Positions 7,932-16,749 of a DNA stretch of 37,123 nucleotides are shown one piece after another. Under the pieces are notes generated by a model. The model was given only the letters and a program-made list of their open reading frames with translations, had not been told where the DNA came from and searched no databases. Source of the stretch: Clostridia bacterium (GTDB lineage: Bacteria; Bacillota; Clostridia; Oscillospirales; Acutalibacteraceae). Made by a program: the position numbers and the translations under genes. Each line of letters starts with the position of its first letter. Position 1 is the first letter of the stretch. The DNA is taken from NCBI GenBank assembly GCA_900767025.1, contig CAAFXS010000097.1, positions 1-37,123 of the forward strand. The letters are read 5' to 3'.

Positions 7932-9836
7932 CTATACCTCCTGAATAAACGCATTAAAGGATGCGTCACTGGGCATTCTCCAGTCCCCTCTTGGGCTGAG
8001 AGAAACGGTGCCCACCTTTGGTGAATCGGGAATACATGAGCGCTTGAACTGGCTGATAAAGAATCGTTTGAAGAACACCTCAAGCCACTTTTCAATGGTT
8101 TCACTGCTGTATTTTCCGTCAAATGCCTTTTCGGCAAGGCGTTTAATCTTTTCCTTTGTAAAGCCGAAGCGAACAAAATTGTAAAGGAAGAAATCGTGTA
8201 ATTCGTAGGGACCGATATTATCCTCGGTTTTCTGTGCGATTTTTCCGTTTTCGTCAGGTGGAAGAAGCTCCGGTGACACGGGCGTGTCAAGTATATCAAA
8301 AAGTATTTCCGCCGTCTGCCGTGGGCTTACATTAGCCACATACTCAACCAAATACCTTACGAGAGTTTTGGGAACAGATGCATTAACGCCGTACATTGAC
8401 ATATGGTCGCCGTTATAGGTGCACCAGCCCATAGCAAGCTCGCTTAAATCACCTGTGCCCACCAAAAGCATACCGTGCTTGTTAGCCATATCAAAAAGGA
8501 TTTGGGTACGCTCTCTTGCCTGTGTATTTTCGTAGGTTATATCCTTGATATCGGGATTGTGGTCGATATCCTTAAAATGCTGAACGCAGGCATCCTTAAT
8601 GCTGATTTCCTCTGTTCTGACACCCATTGCATTCATCAGTGCAACTGCATTATTGTAGGTTCTGTCGGTGGTGCCGAAGCCGGGCATTGTAATACCCATA
8701 ATATCACTGCTTGGTCTGCCGAGAATTTTCATAGCCTCTGCACAGACAAGGAGTGCAAGGGTTGAATCAAGACCGCCGGAAATACCAACAACCACACCCT
8801 TTGAGCCGATATGCTCAAGCCTTTTTGCAAGGCCCGATGCCTGAATGGCAAAAATCTCCTGACAACGCTCTCTGCGTTTTTCATCATCGGCAGGAACAAA
8901 GGGATGAGGGTCAACAAAACGGTATTTAATATCATTATCGTCATTATCTATTCGGGTTTGAACAAATCCAACTGTATCACTTGAATTATTGAACGACATA
9001 TTCAGTCGACGCTGACTAACCAGCCTTTCAATATCAATATCGGCAATAGTAATAACATTTTCCCTTGAAAATCTTTCACCCTCTGCCATTATAGTACCGT
9101 TTTCCGCAACAAGTGTTGCACCGGAAAATACTAAATCCGTTGTGCTCTCATAAACAGATGCTCCTGCATAAATATATGCACTAAAGCATCTTGCAGATTG
9201 ATTAGAAATTAGATTTCTTCTATACTCTGCCTTTGAAACATATTCATCACTGGCAGAGAGATTTGCAATCACATTTGCACCGTGGCAGGAAAGACTACTG
9301 CTCGGAGGACAGGCAACCCATAAATCTTCGCATAGCTCAACACCTAAGATAACATCATTTCCAAAATCAAAAATTTGTTCGCCGATTAGTGTTTCACAAC
9401 CACAAATATTAATCGGTTGACATGCTTCAAATTGCTCACCGGATGCAAACCAACGTTTTTCATAAAACTCATTATAATTTGCTATATTCTTTTTCGGAAC
9501 AACGCCTAGAATATCGCCGTCAAAAATAACAACTGCACAGTTATATAAGCTATTATAAAAAGGCACCGGCATACCAACCAAGACAGCTATCCCCTTGCCT
9601 TTTGTATATTTTACAATTTCAGAAAGAGCTTTATCTGCACTATTTTGCAACGACTTTGTAAAAAATAAATCTGCACAGGTGTAGCCTGTGACAGAAAGCT
9701 CGGGTGTCACAAGGAGCCTTACCTCCTCCTCAAGTGCCTTATCAATTGCTTTAATTATTTCATTTTTATTGTATTCGGGGTCAGCCACCTTTAATTTAAG
9801 TGACGCTGACGCAACCCTAAACATACCATAATTCAT
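7932..9836 (-). CDS. nadE: Glutamine-dependent NAD(+) synthetase
   Basis: 634 residues, the usual length for the two-domain enzyme. The N-terminal nitrilase-type amidase releases ammonia from glutamine: its catalytic triad is visible as Glu46 (TPELSVTGYTCADLF), Lys115 (GVVPKKNIANYNEFYE) and Cys169 (VELCEDLWV). The C-terminal synthetase domain carries the PP-loop SGGLDSTLALLV near 355 and uses ATP and ammonia to amidate nicotinic acid adenine dinucleotide. The start follows TAAGGTGA, which overlaps the stop codon of the upstream epimerase-like gene 9 bases away, so the two are translationally close. It is the last step of NAD synthesis; pncC at 20836-21306 feeds the same pathway. Confidence 0.97.
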   Translation of the reverse strand: MNYGMFRVASASLKLKVADPEYNKNEIIKAIDKALEEEVRLLVTPELSVTGYTCADLFFTKSLQNSADKALSEIVKYTKGKGIAVLVGMPVPFYNSLYNCAVVIFDGDILGVVPKKNIANYNEFYEKRWFASGEQFEACQPINICGCETLIGEQIFDFGNDVILGVELCEDLWVACPPSSSLSCHGANVIANLSASDEYVSKAEYRRNLISNQSARCFSAYIYAGASVYESTTDLVFSGATLVAENGTIMAEGERFSRENVITIADIDIERLVSQRRLNMSFNNSSDTVGFVQTRIDNDDNDIKYRFVDPHPFVPADDEKRRERCQEIFAIQASGLAKRLEHIGSKGVVVGISGGLDSTLALLVCAEAMKILGRPSSDIMGITMPGFGTTDRTYNNAVALMNAMGVRTEEISIKDACVQHFKDIDHNPDIKDITYENTQARERTQILFDMANKHGMLLVGTGDLSELAMGWCTYNGDHMSMYGVNASVPKTLVRYLVEYVANVSPRQTAEILFDILDTPVSPELLPPDENGKIAQKTEDNIGPYELHDFFLYNFVRFGFTKEKIKRLAEKAFDGKYSSETIEKWLEVFFKRFFISQFKRSCIPDSPKVGTVSLSPRGDWRMPSDASFNAFIQEV

Positions 9837-9845
9837 ACTTTCACC

Positions 9846-10721
9846 TTACAGCATTGTAATTTTAAACTTAAATGAAGCCGTTTCGTTAGGCTCTAAAATT
9901 GTCATTCCCCTTTTGTGCTCAAAAATACCGTCCTCGTCAAGACAGCCTGCAATACCTGTCCAGGGCTCAAGAGCAACAAAGGGTGCACTGCCGACGGCAG
10001 ACCAGATAAGTAGATTATTCATATCCTGAAATTCAATTTTAATTCCCCTGCCGTTTTTACCCACAAGTGTTGCAGACTTGGACTCACAGCCCTCAAAAAT
10101 AAGTGCGTCATTTTCCTCAAACAAATCGTGGCGGAGGTTAAGTGTGTCACCGCCCTGCATAACATCGTATTCCTTTGATGTATCCACCAAGCCTGTATGG
10201 TGGTCGGGTCTTAAGCAAGGCTTGGTTATGGGCTTATCGAAAACAACCCTGTAATCCTCAAAGCACTCGTCATCATCAACAGGACAGTTGAAGGCAGGAT
10301 GACCGCCGATAACGAAAGGCAACCTTTCATCACCTGTATTTGTAATTATGTACTCGTTTGTGACGGTGTCGCCCACTATTGTGTATTTGATTTTCAGCTC
10401 ATAGTCAAAGGGGAACTGCTTTTTCGTTTCCTCACTGCTTTGCTGGATAAAGGTTACGCTGTTCTTATACGCCTCAAAAACCTGAAAGGGATTAATCCTT
10501 GCAACGCCGTGGCGACTCATAACGCACTCTTTGCCAAAGGCTTTTGATTTGCCCTCAGGCAAAACGCCCACTATGGGAAAGCACACAGGCGCCTGACCTG
10601 ACCAAAAATCAGGATTGCCCTGCCACAAATATTCCCGTCCGTCCTTAACAAGTGAATTAAGCTGAGCTCCGTTAAGGCCGAGAATGGCACTGCTTTTTCC
10701 GCTTGTAATTTCAATCTGCAT
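9846..10721 (-). CDS. Aldose 1-epimerase family protein (LacX-like)
   Basis: 291 residues with the galactose-mutarotase beta-sandwich pattern: NGAQLNSLVKDGREYLW at the N-terminus, SRHGVAR near 90 and the conserved FVIGGHPAFNCP near 165, which supplies the histidine of the active site. Members of the LacX/YihR-like branch interconvert anomers of aldoses or hexose phosphates; the exact substrate cannot be read from sequence. First gene of the operon with nadE and the lipoprotein, under the promoter at 10755-10783. A GGGGCGA box lies 6-8 bases before the ATG. Confidence 0.88.
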   Translation of the reverse strand: MQIEITSGKSSAILGLNGAQLNSLVKDGREYLWQGNPDFWSGQAPVCFPIVGVLPEGKSKAFGKECVMSRHGVARINPFQVFEAYKNSVTFIQQSSEETKKQFPFDYELKIKYTIVGDTVTNEYIITNTGDERLPFVIGGHPAFNCPVDDDECFEDYRVVFDKPITKPCLRPDHHTGLVDTSKEYDVMQGGDTLNLRHDLFEENDALIFEGCESKSATLVGKNGRGIKIEFQDMNNLLIWSAVGSAPFVALEPWTGIAGCLDEDGIFEHKRGMTILEPNETASFKFKITML

Positions 10722-10754
10722 AAAATCGCCCCTAACCGATATTTATTCAGTACC

Positions 10755-10783
10755 ATTATAACTTATATAAACTTGTAATGCAA
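10755..10783 (-). promoter_or_regulatory. Sigma-A promoter of the epimerase-nadE-lipoprotein operon
   Basis: On the minus strand TTGCAT (10778-10783), a 17-base spacer and TATAAT (10755-10760). Its -35 box is two bases away from the -35 box of the rightward promoter at 10786-10814. Confidence 0.75.
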
Positions 10784-10785
10784 TA

Positions 10786-10814
10786 TTGAAAATACTTCCG
10801 TTATGGGTTACAAT
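10786..10814 (+). promoter_or_regulatory. Sigma-A promoter of the acidic-protein gene
   Basis: TTGAAA (10786-10791), a 17-base spacer and TACAAT (10809-10814). The predicted start near 10821 gives a leader of about 100 bases that contains a small hairpin AAGGGC/GCCCTT (10835-10848) and then the 52-bp element at 10849-10900. Confidence 0.75.
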
Positions 10815-10848
10815 ATACTCAAATGTGAATTAATAAGGGCAAGCCCTT

Positions 10849-10900
10849 TAGGCAATGAAGAGAAATCCGAACCGTGGTTTAAATTACTCTTCATTGCCTA
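10849..10900 (+). mobile_element. 52-bp internally deleted copy of the 277-bp TA-flanked element
   Basis: The first 37 bases match the left end of the element at 19236-19512, and the last 18 bases match its right end. The junction is consistent with a single deletion between two ATT triplets (a 3-base shared sequence). The outer 14 bases at each end are perfect inverted repeats and both ends carry TA. It lies in the 5' leader of the acidic-protein gene, ending 19 bases before the ATG and 6 bases before GGAGG, where its RNA could fold into a 14-bp hairpin next to the ribosome binding site. Confidence 0.8.
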
Positions 10901-10919
10901 GCTATCGGAGGATAATATT

Positions 10920-11495
10920 ATGGATGTTGAAAATTATATTCAGGAGGCAATCTTCGGTGAGGAGGAAAAGCACATCTGCTTTTATCAGCTGATGTGGGAC
11001 AGCTTTAAGGAAAGCGGCTTCGTTATCACCGACGAGGACGGCCACGAGATTGACGCTGTTATCAAGGCAGTGGCACTGCAAAACATTCTGGGTGAATTTG
11101 CTTACAGAATTTATGACGAGGTAAACGAAACAGGCTTTGAGGATGTGCTGGAGTATGTTCAAAACTTAGGCATGGGAGAAGAGGAAATCACCGAATACTG
11201 CGAAAGCAATGATGAAATTGAAACAGACCCGGATGATTTTGAGCTGACGGTGAAAAATGCACTTGACTACATTACGGAAATCACCGCCGACAAGATGCTG
11301 GAGGAATTCTCCGCCGACGATATTTTCGACTATCTTTTCACGGTGACATATGACTTTGAGCAGGATTTCACCTTTGATTTTGAGGATTACGAGGAAATGC
11401 TTGCCTTTGTTGATACCAACCAGGACCAGCTTGATAATTACAAGGAGGAATACAACTCCGTATTAAACTGGATAAAATCGGGAATGATTTGCTAA
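10920..11495 (+). CDS. Acidic protein of unknown function
   Basis: 191 residues, soluble, with no signal peptide or membrane helix. About 28 percent of residues are Asp or Glu (53 by my count), with few basic residues, and predicted structure is mainly helical with a Phe/Asp/Glu-rich stretch at about 145-170. I recognise no family. The ATG follows GGAGGATAATATT, a good ribosome binding site. It is monocistronic, with its own promoter at 10786-10814 and a shared terminator at 11507-11539. A deleted mobile element sits in its leader and could affect translation. A cytoplasmic DUF-type protein is all that can be said. Confidence 0.7.
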   Translation: MDVENYIQEAIFGEEEKHICFYQLMWDSFKESGFVITDEDGHEIDAVIKAVALQNILGEFAYRIYDEVNETGFEDVLEYVQNLGMGEEEITEYCESNDEIETDPDDFELTVKNALDYITEITADKMLEEFSADDIFDYLFTVTYDFEQDFTFDFEDYEEMLAFVDTNQDQLDNYKEEYNSVLNWIKSGMIC

Positions 11496-11506
11496 GACAA
11501 AAAAAT

Positions 11507-11539
11507 ACACCGCTTTAATCGTTGTGATTAAAGCGGTGT
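11507..11539. terminator. Bidirectional terminator
   Basis: A perfect 14-bp stem ACACCGCTTTAATC/GATTAAAGCGGTGT (11507-11520 with 11526-11539), loop GTTGT, with an A-run on the left and a T-rich tail on the right. It serves the acidic-protein gene and the convergent M28 peptidase. Confidence 0.8.
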
Positions 11540-11545
11540 TTATTA

Positions 11546-12823
11546 TTATTTGCTTAAACCCTTTTCGTCAAAGTTCAAGATTGTGGAAATAATTACCTCG
11601 TAGCCTGTTTTGATAGCCTCGGGAACAAGCCTGTCATAATTGTCACGGCGGTTATGGTAATAATCAGCCGGAGCCGGGTCCATAGCCGCAAGACAGGTTG
11701 CTGTTATTCCTGCCTGAGTAAATGCGGCGGCGTCGGAGGAGCCGAAAAATACATTTGCAAATTTAAGGTCATCGTGGCCTGCCTCAATGGCGGAATCCAT
11801 AACAAGCTGGCTGAATTCCGGACTGTGCTTAACGGTGCCTGTCATATCTCTGCTGTAAACATTAAGATATTCCAAATCGGTAAGAGTATCAACGCAAAGC
11901 ACGGCAGTTTCAACACCGCTGTTAACATATTCGTCGTAGTGGTCCTTTGCCCACTGCTTGCAGCCTCTGAGTCCTGCCTCCTCACCGTCGGTAATCATAG
12001 CGCAAACCTCGGTGTTTTCAAAATCAACACCTGCCATATCAAGCATACGCAAAGCGGTAACTGCGGCATATGTACCTGTAAGGTTATCGTTAGCACCGGG
12101 TGAAATGGTTTTAAAATCGACAAAAAGATAAAGTGTTATCATTGCAAGAGCGGTGAAGAAATGGAAATAATAGCTATAATTAAGCATAAAATCTCCGAAA
12201 GCACCCATATTAACAAAGTTAGAAATGACGGTAATAACGGCGATAATAAATGAGATGATACCGCCGCCGATAGCGCCTGCCATAGAAGGACCCATCAGGT
12301 TAACATTTTTGCCGTAATAAAGTTGGCGCCACTCATAAGCGGCATCAATGTGACCGCTGATGATAATTCTTTTTTTAACCTCGCCCCTTGGCTTTCTTAC
12401 ACCCAAAAGGTTATGACCCTCAACCTTTTTGTAAAACGGGTCCATAAACTGCTTGTAGAAAAGAAATTCCATTGCAGTGATAAGCAGGCTTACGCCAACT
12501 ACTCCGCCTACAATGCACTGAGCAAGGAAAAAGCTAATAACACTTGTGAAAACAAGCACTGCACAAACCACAACTGCAAGGATTATTGCAACACTGACTA
12601 ATTTTGTAAAGTGCAAAAATGCCTTTGGAGCCATTTTGTATGACTCAAAGCGTGTTTCATCACAAAAGGTATCCATTTCCTTTTTGATGTGCTTTTCAGC
12701 GGCATAGCAATTTTCGTTGCCGGACTCACGGGGACCGTATTTTTTGATTACATTGGTTATTTCGTGAACTGTGTAATCCACATTTTCGTCAATAACCGAT
12801 TTTGGGAAATCTGCAAATTTCAT
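11546..12823 (-). CDS. Membrane-embedded M28 family metallopeptidase
   Basis: 425 residues. The zinc-aminopeptidase ligands are visible: His158 (SGHIDAAYEW), Asp246 (SPGANDNLTG), the Glu281-Glu282 pair (DGEEAGLRG), Asp312 (CVDTL) and His390 (DYYHNRRD), so both metal sites look intact. Four probable membrane helices are present: two before the catalytic domain (about 74-95 and 98-122) and two between His158 and Asp246 (about 183-206 and 217-236). That second pair is an insertion inside the peptidase fold and is unusual. The active-site side of the membrane is not certain; with an N-terminal soluble domain of about 70 residues and paired helices, all soluble parts would be on one side, probably the cytoplasm. 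Single gene with its own promoter; substrate unknown. Confidence 0.85.
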   Translation of the reverse strand: MKFADFPKSVIDENVDYTVHEITNVIKKYGPRESGNENCYAAEKHIKKEMDTFCDETRFESYKMAPKAFLHFTKLVSVAIILAVVVCAVLVFTSVISFFLAQCIVGGVVGVSLLITAMEFLFYKQFMDPFYKKVEGHNLLGVRKPRGEVKKRIIISGHIDAAYEWRQLYYGKNVNLMGPSMAGAIGGGIISFIIAVITVISNFVNMGAFGDFMLNYSYYFHFFTALAMITLYLFVDFKTISPGANDNLTGTYAAVTALRMLDMAGVDFENTEVCAMITDGEEAGLRGCKQWAKDHYDEYVNSGVETAVLCVDTLTDLEYLNVYSRDMTGTVKHSPEFSQLVMDSAIEAGHDDLKFANVFFGSSDAAAFTQAGITATCLAAMDPAPADYYHNRRDNYDRLVPEAIKTGYEVIISTILNFDEKGLSK

Positions 12824-12870
12824 AATTATCTCCTTTTAAGAGCAGGACGCCCTTATGAATTTTCCGCATT

Positions 12871-12899
12871 ATTATAACACAGCAAAATCAAAAACTCAA
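12871..12899 (-). promoter_or_regulatory. Sigma-A promoter of the M28 peptidase gene
   Basis: On the minus strand TTGAGT (12894-12899), a 17-base spacer and TATAAT (12871-12876); AAAAGGAGATAATT precedes the ATG. Confidence 0.7.
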
Positions 12900-12925
12900 C
12901 ACTCTATATAAATTGTTAACAAAAT

Positions 12926-12951
12926 AAGGCAGAGAAATTTTTCTCTGCCTT
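12926..12951 (-). terminator. Terminator of the two-component/ABC operon
   Basis: A perfect 12-bp stem (12926-12937 with 12940-12951) just past the stop codon at 12962, followed on the minus strand by ATTTTGTT. Confidence 0.75.
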
Positions 12952-12961
12952 GTCTTATAAG

Positions 12962-13927
12962 TTATAATCTCATTTCGTCTTCTTTGCGTTGCTTATAAGA
13001 GTTAATTGCAATGGGGATTGCCGCGCCTATTCCACCGCCGACTGCAATTCCTCCCAGCATAAACGCCCACCAGAGAGGATATTTTGCCTGCTCTTCTTCG
13101 GGCTCCTCAACAATTTCAATTTTTTCGTTAACTGTGGTTGAAACCTCAATATCCTTGCTGTACTGCTCACCGAAGGCGTCCTCATAGGAAAGTGTAATTT
13201 TTCCCTTAACCTCCCCCAGCTTATCTAAAGCGGCACGAAGGTTTGCACTGCCGGACTTGCTCTCCCCTGCAGGGATTTCGCCGATAAATAGAGTTCCCGA
13301 GCTTTCAATTCCGTCAATGCTGAAGGTCAGCTTGCAGTTTCTCAATGCTGACTTGCCGGTGTTCATCAGCGTTACCTCCATTGAAAAGGTGTCGCCCTGG
13401 GTTACCTTTGTGGGAAGCATAATTCCGTCGTAATCAAGGCCCACCGACTGCTTAACATTTAAACTGATTATGTCGCTTGATGAATAAGCGTCGTAATACT
13501 CATCCTCATATTCGGCAGTAACTCCAAGCTTGTGCTCACCTATTTGAGCGGTTTTTGCCGCAATCAGTGACACCTCCCAGGTGTAGCTGCCGCCTGCTGA
13601 AATCCTTTCAACATACTTTGTGCCCATACCGTCAAATTTGATTTCTCCGCTTTCGTCGGTGATGCTAAACTTCAGGTTATAAAGTGCCTTTTTTCTGCTG
13701 TAATTCTTAAATGTGATTTTAAGCACGGAGCTTTTGTCTGTTGAAAGGCTTTCGCCCTCAAGGGTATAAGAGCTTACCATAAGCCGTGGCTGTGACGCGT
13801 CACGGGTGGTTTCCTCAATCACAGCCTCCGGCTGAGGCTCCGTATCAGCCTCACCGCTTGCATAAGCAGTTATGCTTGCTGAAAGACAAAATATTATTGA
13901 TATTAATAAAACAACTAATCTTTTCAT
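12962..13927 (-). CDS. Secreted, C-terminally anchored CARDB/NEW3-like domain protein of the ABC operon
   Basis: 321 residues. An N-terminal signal peptide ends near residue 23 (AYAS). Two immunoglobulin-like beta domains of the CARDB/NEW3 type (about 50-155 and 160-265) show the typical pattern of 'F..YS.KKALYNLKF' and 'TLMNTGKSALRNCKL', and one membrane helix at about 283-306 is followed by a short basic tail. The start codon directly follows the permease stop (TAAATG), with GGGAGC as ribosome binding site. It is the last gene of the operon with an FtsX-type permease. Such proteins (COG1361-like) often accompany FtsX/MacB transporters and may present or bind an extracellular ligand; that role is inferred from context only. 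Confidence 0.75.
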   Translation of the reverse strand: MKRLVVLLISIIFCLSASITAYASGEADTEPQPEAVIEETTRDASQPRLMVSSYTLEGESLSTDKSSVLKITFKNYSRKKALYNLKFSITDESGEIKFDGMGTKYVERISAGGSYTWEVSLIAAKTAQIGEHKLGVTAEYEDEYYDAYSSSDIISLNVKQSVGLDYDGIMLPTKVTQGDTFSMEVTLMNTGKSALRNCKLTFSIDGIESSGTLFIGEIPAGESKSGSANLRAALDKLGEVKGKITLSYEDAFGEQYSKDIEVSTTVNEKIEIVEEPEEEQAKYPLWWAFMLGGIAVGGGIGAAIPIAINSYKQRKEDEMRL

Positions 13928-16747
13928 TTATAGCTCCCTTATATTTTCAATTATACTGTTTTTCATTTCTTTTCTGATTTTGAACCAAAGGTTAAAGGAA
14001 CAAACTGCAAAAAGGATAAGGCAAAAGCCAATGGTTATCCAGGGATTGAACACCAAATCCATAGGCGTTTGATTACGCTTGTGAACAAGGTAAATAATCA
14101 GATAAGCTACCGTGAAACCGCCGAAGCCGATGCCAAGTCCCCAGGAGAACATTGAAAGCAGCTGACGGACATAGGACATTACCAAATCCGCCCTTGACGC
14201 ACCGAAGGCACGGAGTGTTCCAAGCTCCTTTTTATTTTCACGAATACCCGCCGTAAGAGTATTATTGATAATGCTTGCACAGATTGTAAAGCCGATAATG
14301 ATTAACGCCAGCATTGCAACGAACATTGATTTCATATACTGCTCATTCTCCTGCTGCTGTTCAAAGCTTGAAATCAGGAAAGCATCATATTTATCCTTAT
14401 ACTTTTCAAGCTCACCGGTGATGATTTCATCAATTTCCGCCGTTATCTCGGTGTCAACATCAATGCTCAAATCCTCATACTTTGCGGTATCGGAAAAATT
14501 CTTAAGTCCCTGAACGGTTGTGAGAAAATAGAAGGGACTGTATTCAGAGCCTAAGCCTTTAACATCTTCCGCATCCTCAATATAGATAATTGCACCTATT
14601 TTTACTTTCCTGTCGGTTACCCTTTCACTGCCCTCTTTGATGGGAGGAACATAATCCATTGCTCCGTCCTCACTGTCAACATATTGGTCGGCATAAACCA
14701 CCGAAAGGTCAACCGTATCACCTACACGATAGGTATTTTCACCCTCTGCAATTACTACTCTTGTCCACTTGGAGCTTCTTGGTTGGTTAAGCCGTTCTCC
14801 GTATTCACAGCTCATACTGTAACCGCCGTCAAATGCATCTCCCTCAAATTCAAGCACATACTGTGCTTTTTTGGGTGCTACCAAAATCACCTCGTTGCCG
14901 GAGGTTAAGGCATCTCTGTTGATTTTACCCTTGGAAACATATCTGTCAAGCCCATCGATTACATAGGAATCAAGCGCCTTAATATTTACGGGAACATACT
15001 CATTTTCAATTCCCAGCTTGTTTTTGATGTACTTATAGTCATCGCTGAACTCCTTGCCGTAGTTTTCCGTAAATTCGTCAACAGAGGTTTCCTTGTACTC
15101 TCCTGTTTCGGCATCGTAGGAGTATTCATATGGTGAACGGTATATATTTTGAGTGGAATAAAAGCACTTGTTAAACTCGCTGATTTCATCAACCTTCATA
15201 ATAGCGTTGATATTTTTATCTCCATAGGTTCTTGATACATATGGAATTGCACTGATATCCTGCTTGTCGGCGTCGCTCATCCCCTTTTCGTAGGAGTTAT
15301 AATTGATGCCGTTATCGTTGTAATATCCGTCGCCCAGGCCCCAAAACTCGTAGTCATAGCTATATTCATAAATATCGTCTTTAGCGTAGGACATATATGA
15401 AAATCCAAAGCAGGAGAAAACAATTGATGCCACAAGCATTACGCTGACTGCAATTCTGCCGCCCTTATAGAAAATCATATTTCTTTTTGCCAGGTGGGAG
15501 GAAACATTAAACTGCTTTTTAGATTTGATTTTTTTGGTTTTAATTTTTCTGTTAACGCTTATATCACGGATTGCCTGAATAGGCGTTATGCGTGATGCAA
15601 ATGCAAGAGGGATTGACGATGCAAGCATTACCACGGCAATACCTACCACTGCCGCCACCGGCAGGAATGCAAGACTCTTTGTCATCACCGTTTCCGTTTC
15701 AATAAGGCTCAGCAAAATCATAACAAGGCCGTATGACAGAGCAATGCTTATAGGCGTACAGATAAGACTGATGATAAATGCTTCTCTGGCAAAAATAATT
15801 TTTATCTGCCTTTTTGTTGCACCTACCGCACGGAGCATACCTATCTGCTGCTTGCGTTCCTTAAGATTTGAATTAAAGGAATTTATGATGGCAAGGCAGG
15901 AGGTCAGCATAAGCACCAGTGCAATGATTTCCGCAAACGCACCGTTGCCGGAGTTAAAGGGCATAAGGGACCACCTGTTGTAATAAAAGGAATCGCAGAT
16001 TTCAACGTTTTTGCCCTCTGTCGCCTTTTCCATATAATCCCAAAAGTCTGAATGGGGCGTGTCCCCTGAGGGCAAAACGGAATATGCAGAAATAAGCTCC
16101 TTACCGCCGGGATCTGTCTGTGTTCCCGTTGCAACAAATGCCGCAGGAACAAACTTTGCATAGTCTGAATCCGCACTGAAAAGATTTGACCTTTTATCCT
16201 TAACTATACCCACAAGGGTATAGGTTTTTTCGTTAGTATCAAGGTATTCATCACCGTTTTGGGTTTTGACCTTTAGGGTGATTTGCTCCCCTACCTTTGG
16301 CTCAATGCCAAGCCTAACAAGAGCAACTCTTTCAACGGCAATTTCATCCTCAGCTTCGGGATACCTGCCCTCAAGCAGGGACTGACAGGAAATTTCACGG
16401 CACTTATCGTCCATCCAGCCGATGGCGGTGCCCATAGGCTCGCCGTCCTTATCGGTATAGCCAAAGCCGATAATATGAGCAATTCCGTAATCCGTAACCA
16501 TTTTATCCTGCTTTACGGTTTGATAAAATTCCTCATCAAGCTCTGCACCCGAAACAATAAAATCCTGTTTGCCGTAATCGTTTTGATTTTTTGCCGTGTT
16601 AGTTTCGTTAGCACTGAAAATAAACAGAATAACGCTGGTTGAAAACACCATTGCAAGAATGATGCCTATAATCATAACGGTATACTGCTTACGGCGTTGC
16701 CTGAGGTTACCGAGAGCAAGGGTGTTAAAGGTTAATTTATTTTTCAT
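13928..16747 (-). CDS. ABC transporter permease, FtsX/MacB-type, two FtsX modules
   Basis: 939 residues. A first membrane helix (about 23-46) leads to an extracellular MacB-type periplasmic-core-like region (about 50-260), then an FtsX domain with three helices (about 268-400, containing ERKQQIGMLRAVGATKRQI), a second anchor helix (about 430-448), a second large extracellular region rich in Tyr and Asp (about 450-795), and a C-terminal FtsX domain (about 800-925, with ENKKELGTLRAFGASRADL). This is the mechanotransmission-type permease layout rather than a solute importer. The start lies 2 bases after the ATPase stop, with GAGGTG as ribosome binding site. With the ATPase it likely acts in envelope stress or peptide-antibiotic defence, as many clostridial transporters next to a two-component system do; the substrate is not known. 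Confidence 0.9.
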   Translation of the reverse strand: MKNKLTFNTLALGNLRQRRKQYTVMIIGIILAMVFSTSVILFIFSANETNTAKNQNDYGKQDFIVSGAELDEEFYQTVKQDKMVTDYGIAHIIGFGYTDKDGEPMGTAIGWMDDKCREISCQSLLEGRYPEAEDEIAVERVALVRLGIEPKVGEQITLKVKTQNGDEYLDTNEKTYTLVGIVKDKRSNLFSADSDYAKFVPAAFVATGTQTDPGGKELISAYSVLPSGDTPHSDFWDYMEKATEGKNVEICDSFYYNRWSLMPFNSGNGAFAEIIALVLMLTSCLAIINSFNSNLKERKQQIGMLRAVGATKRQIKIIFAREAFIISLICTPISIALSYGLVMILLSLIETETVMTKSLAFLPVAAVVGIAVVMLASSIPLAFASRITPIQAIRDISVNRKIKTKKIKSKKQFNVSSHLAKRNMIFYKGGRIAVSVMLVASIVFSCFGFSYMSYAKDDIYEYSYDYEFWGLGDGYYNDNGINYNSYEKGMSDADKQDISAIPYVSRTYGDKNINAIMKVDEISEFNKCFYSTQNIYRSPYEYSYDAETGEYKETSVDEFTENYGKEFSDDYKYIKNKLGIENEYVPVNIKALDSYVIDGLDRYVSKGKINRDALTSGNEVILVAPKKAQYVLEFEGDAFDGGYSMSCEYGERLNQPRSSKWTRVVIAEGENTYRVGDTVDLSVVYADQYVDSEDGAMDYVPPIKEGSERVTDRKVKIGAIIYIEDAEDVKGLGSEYSPFYFLTTVQGLKNFSDTAKYEDLSIDVDTEITAEIDEIITGELEKYKDKYDAFLISSFEQQQENEQYMKSMFVAMLALIIIGFTICASIINNTLTAGIRENKKELGTLRAFGASRADLVMSYVRQLLSMFSWGLGIGFGGFTVAYLIIYLVHKRNQTPMDLVFNPWITIGFCLILFAVCSFNLWFKIRKEMKNSIIENIREL

Positions 16748-16749
16748 CT

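Noticed and set aside
7925..8299. Longer N-terminus for the lipoprotein frame.
   Set aside because: It overlaps the conserved C-terminal coding sequence of nadE in another frame; the signal peptide and RBS fix the start at 7924.
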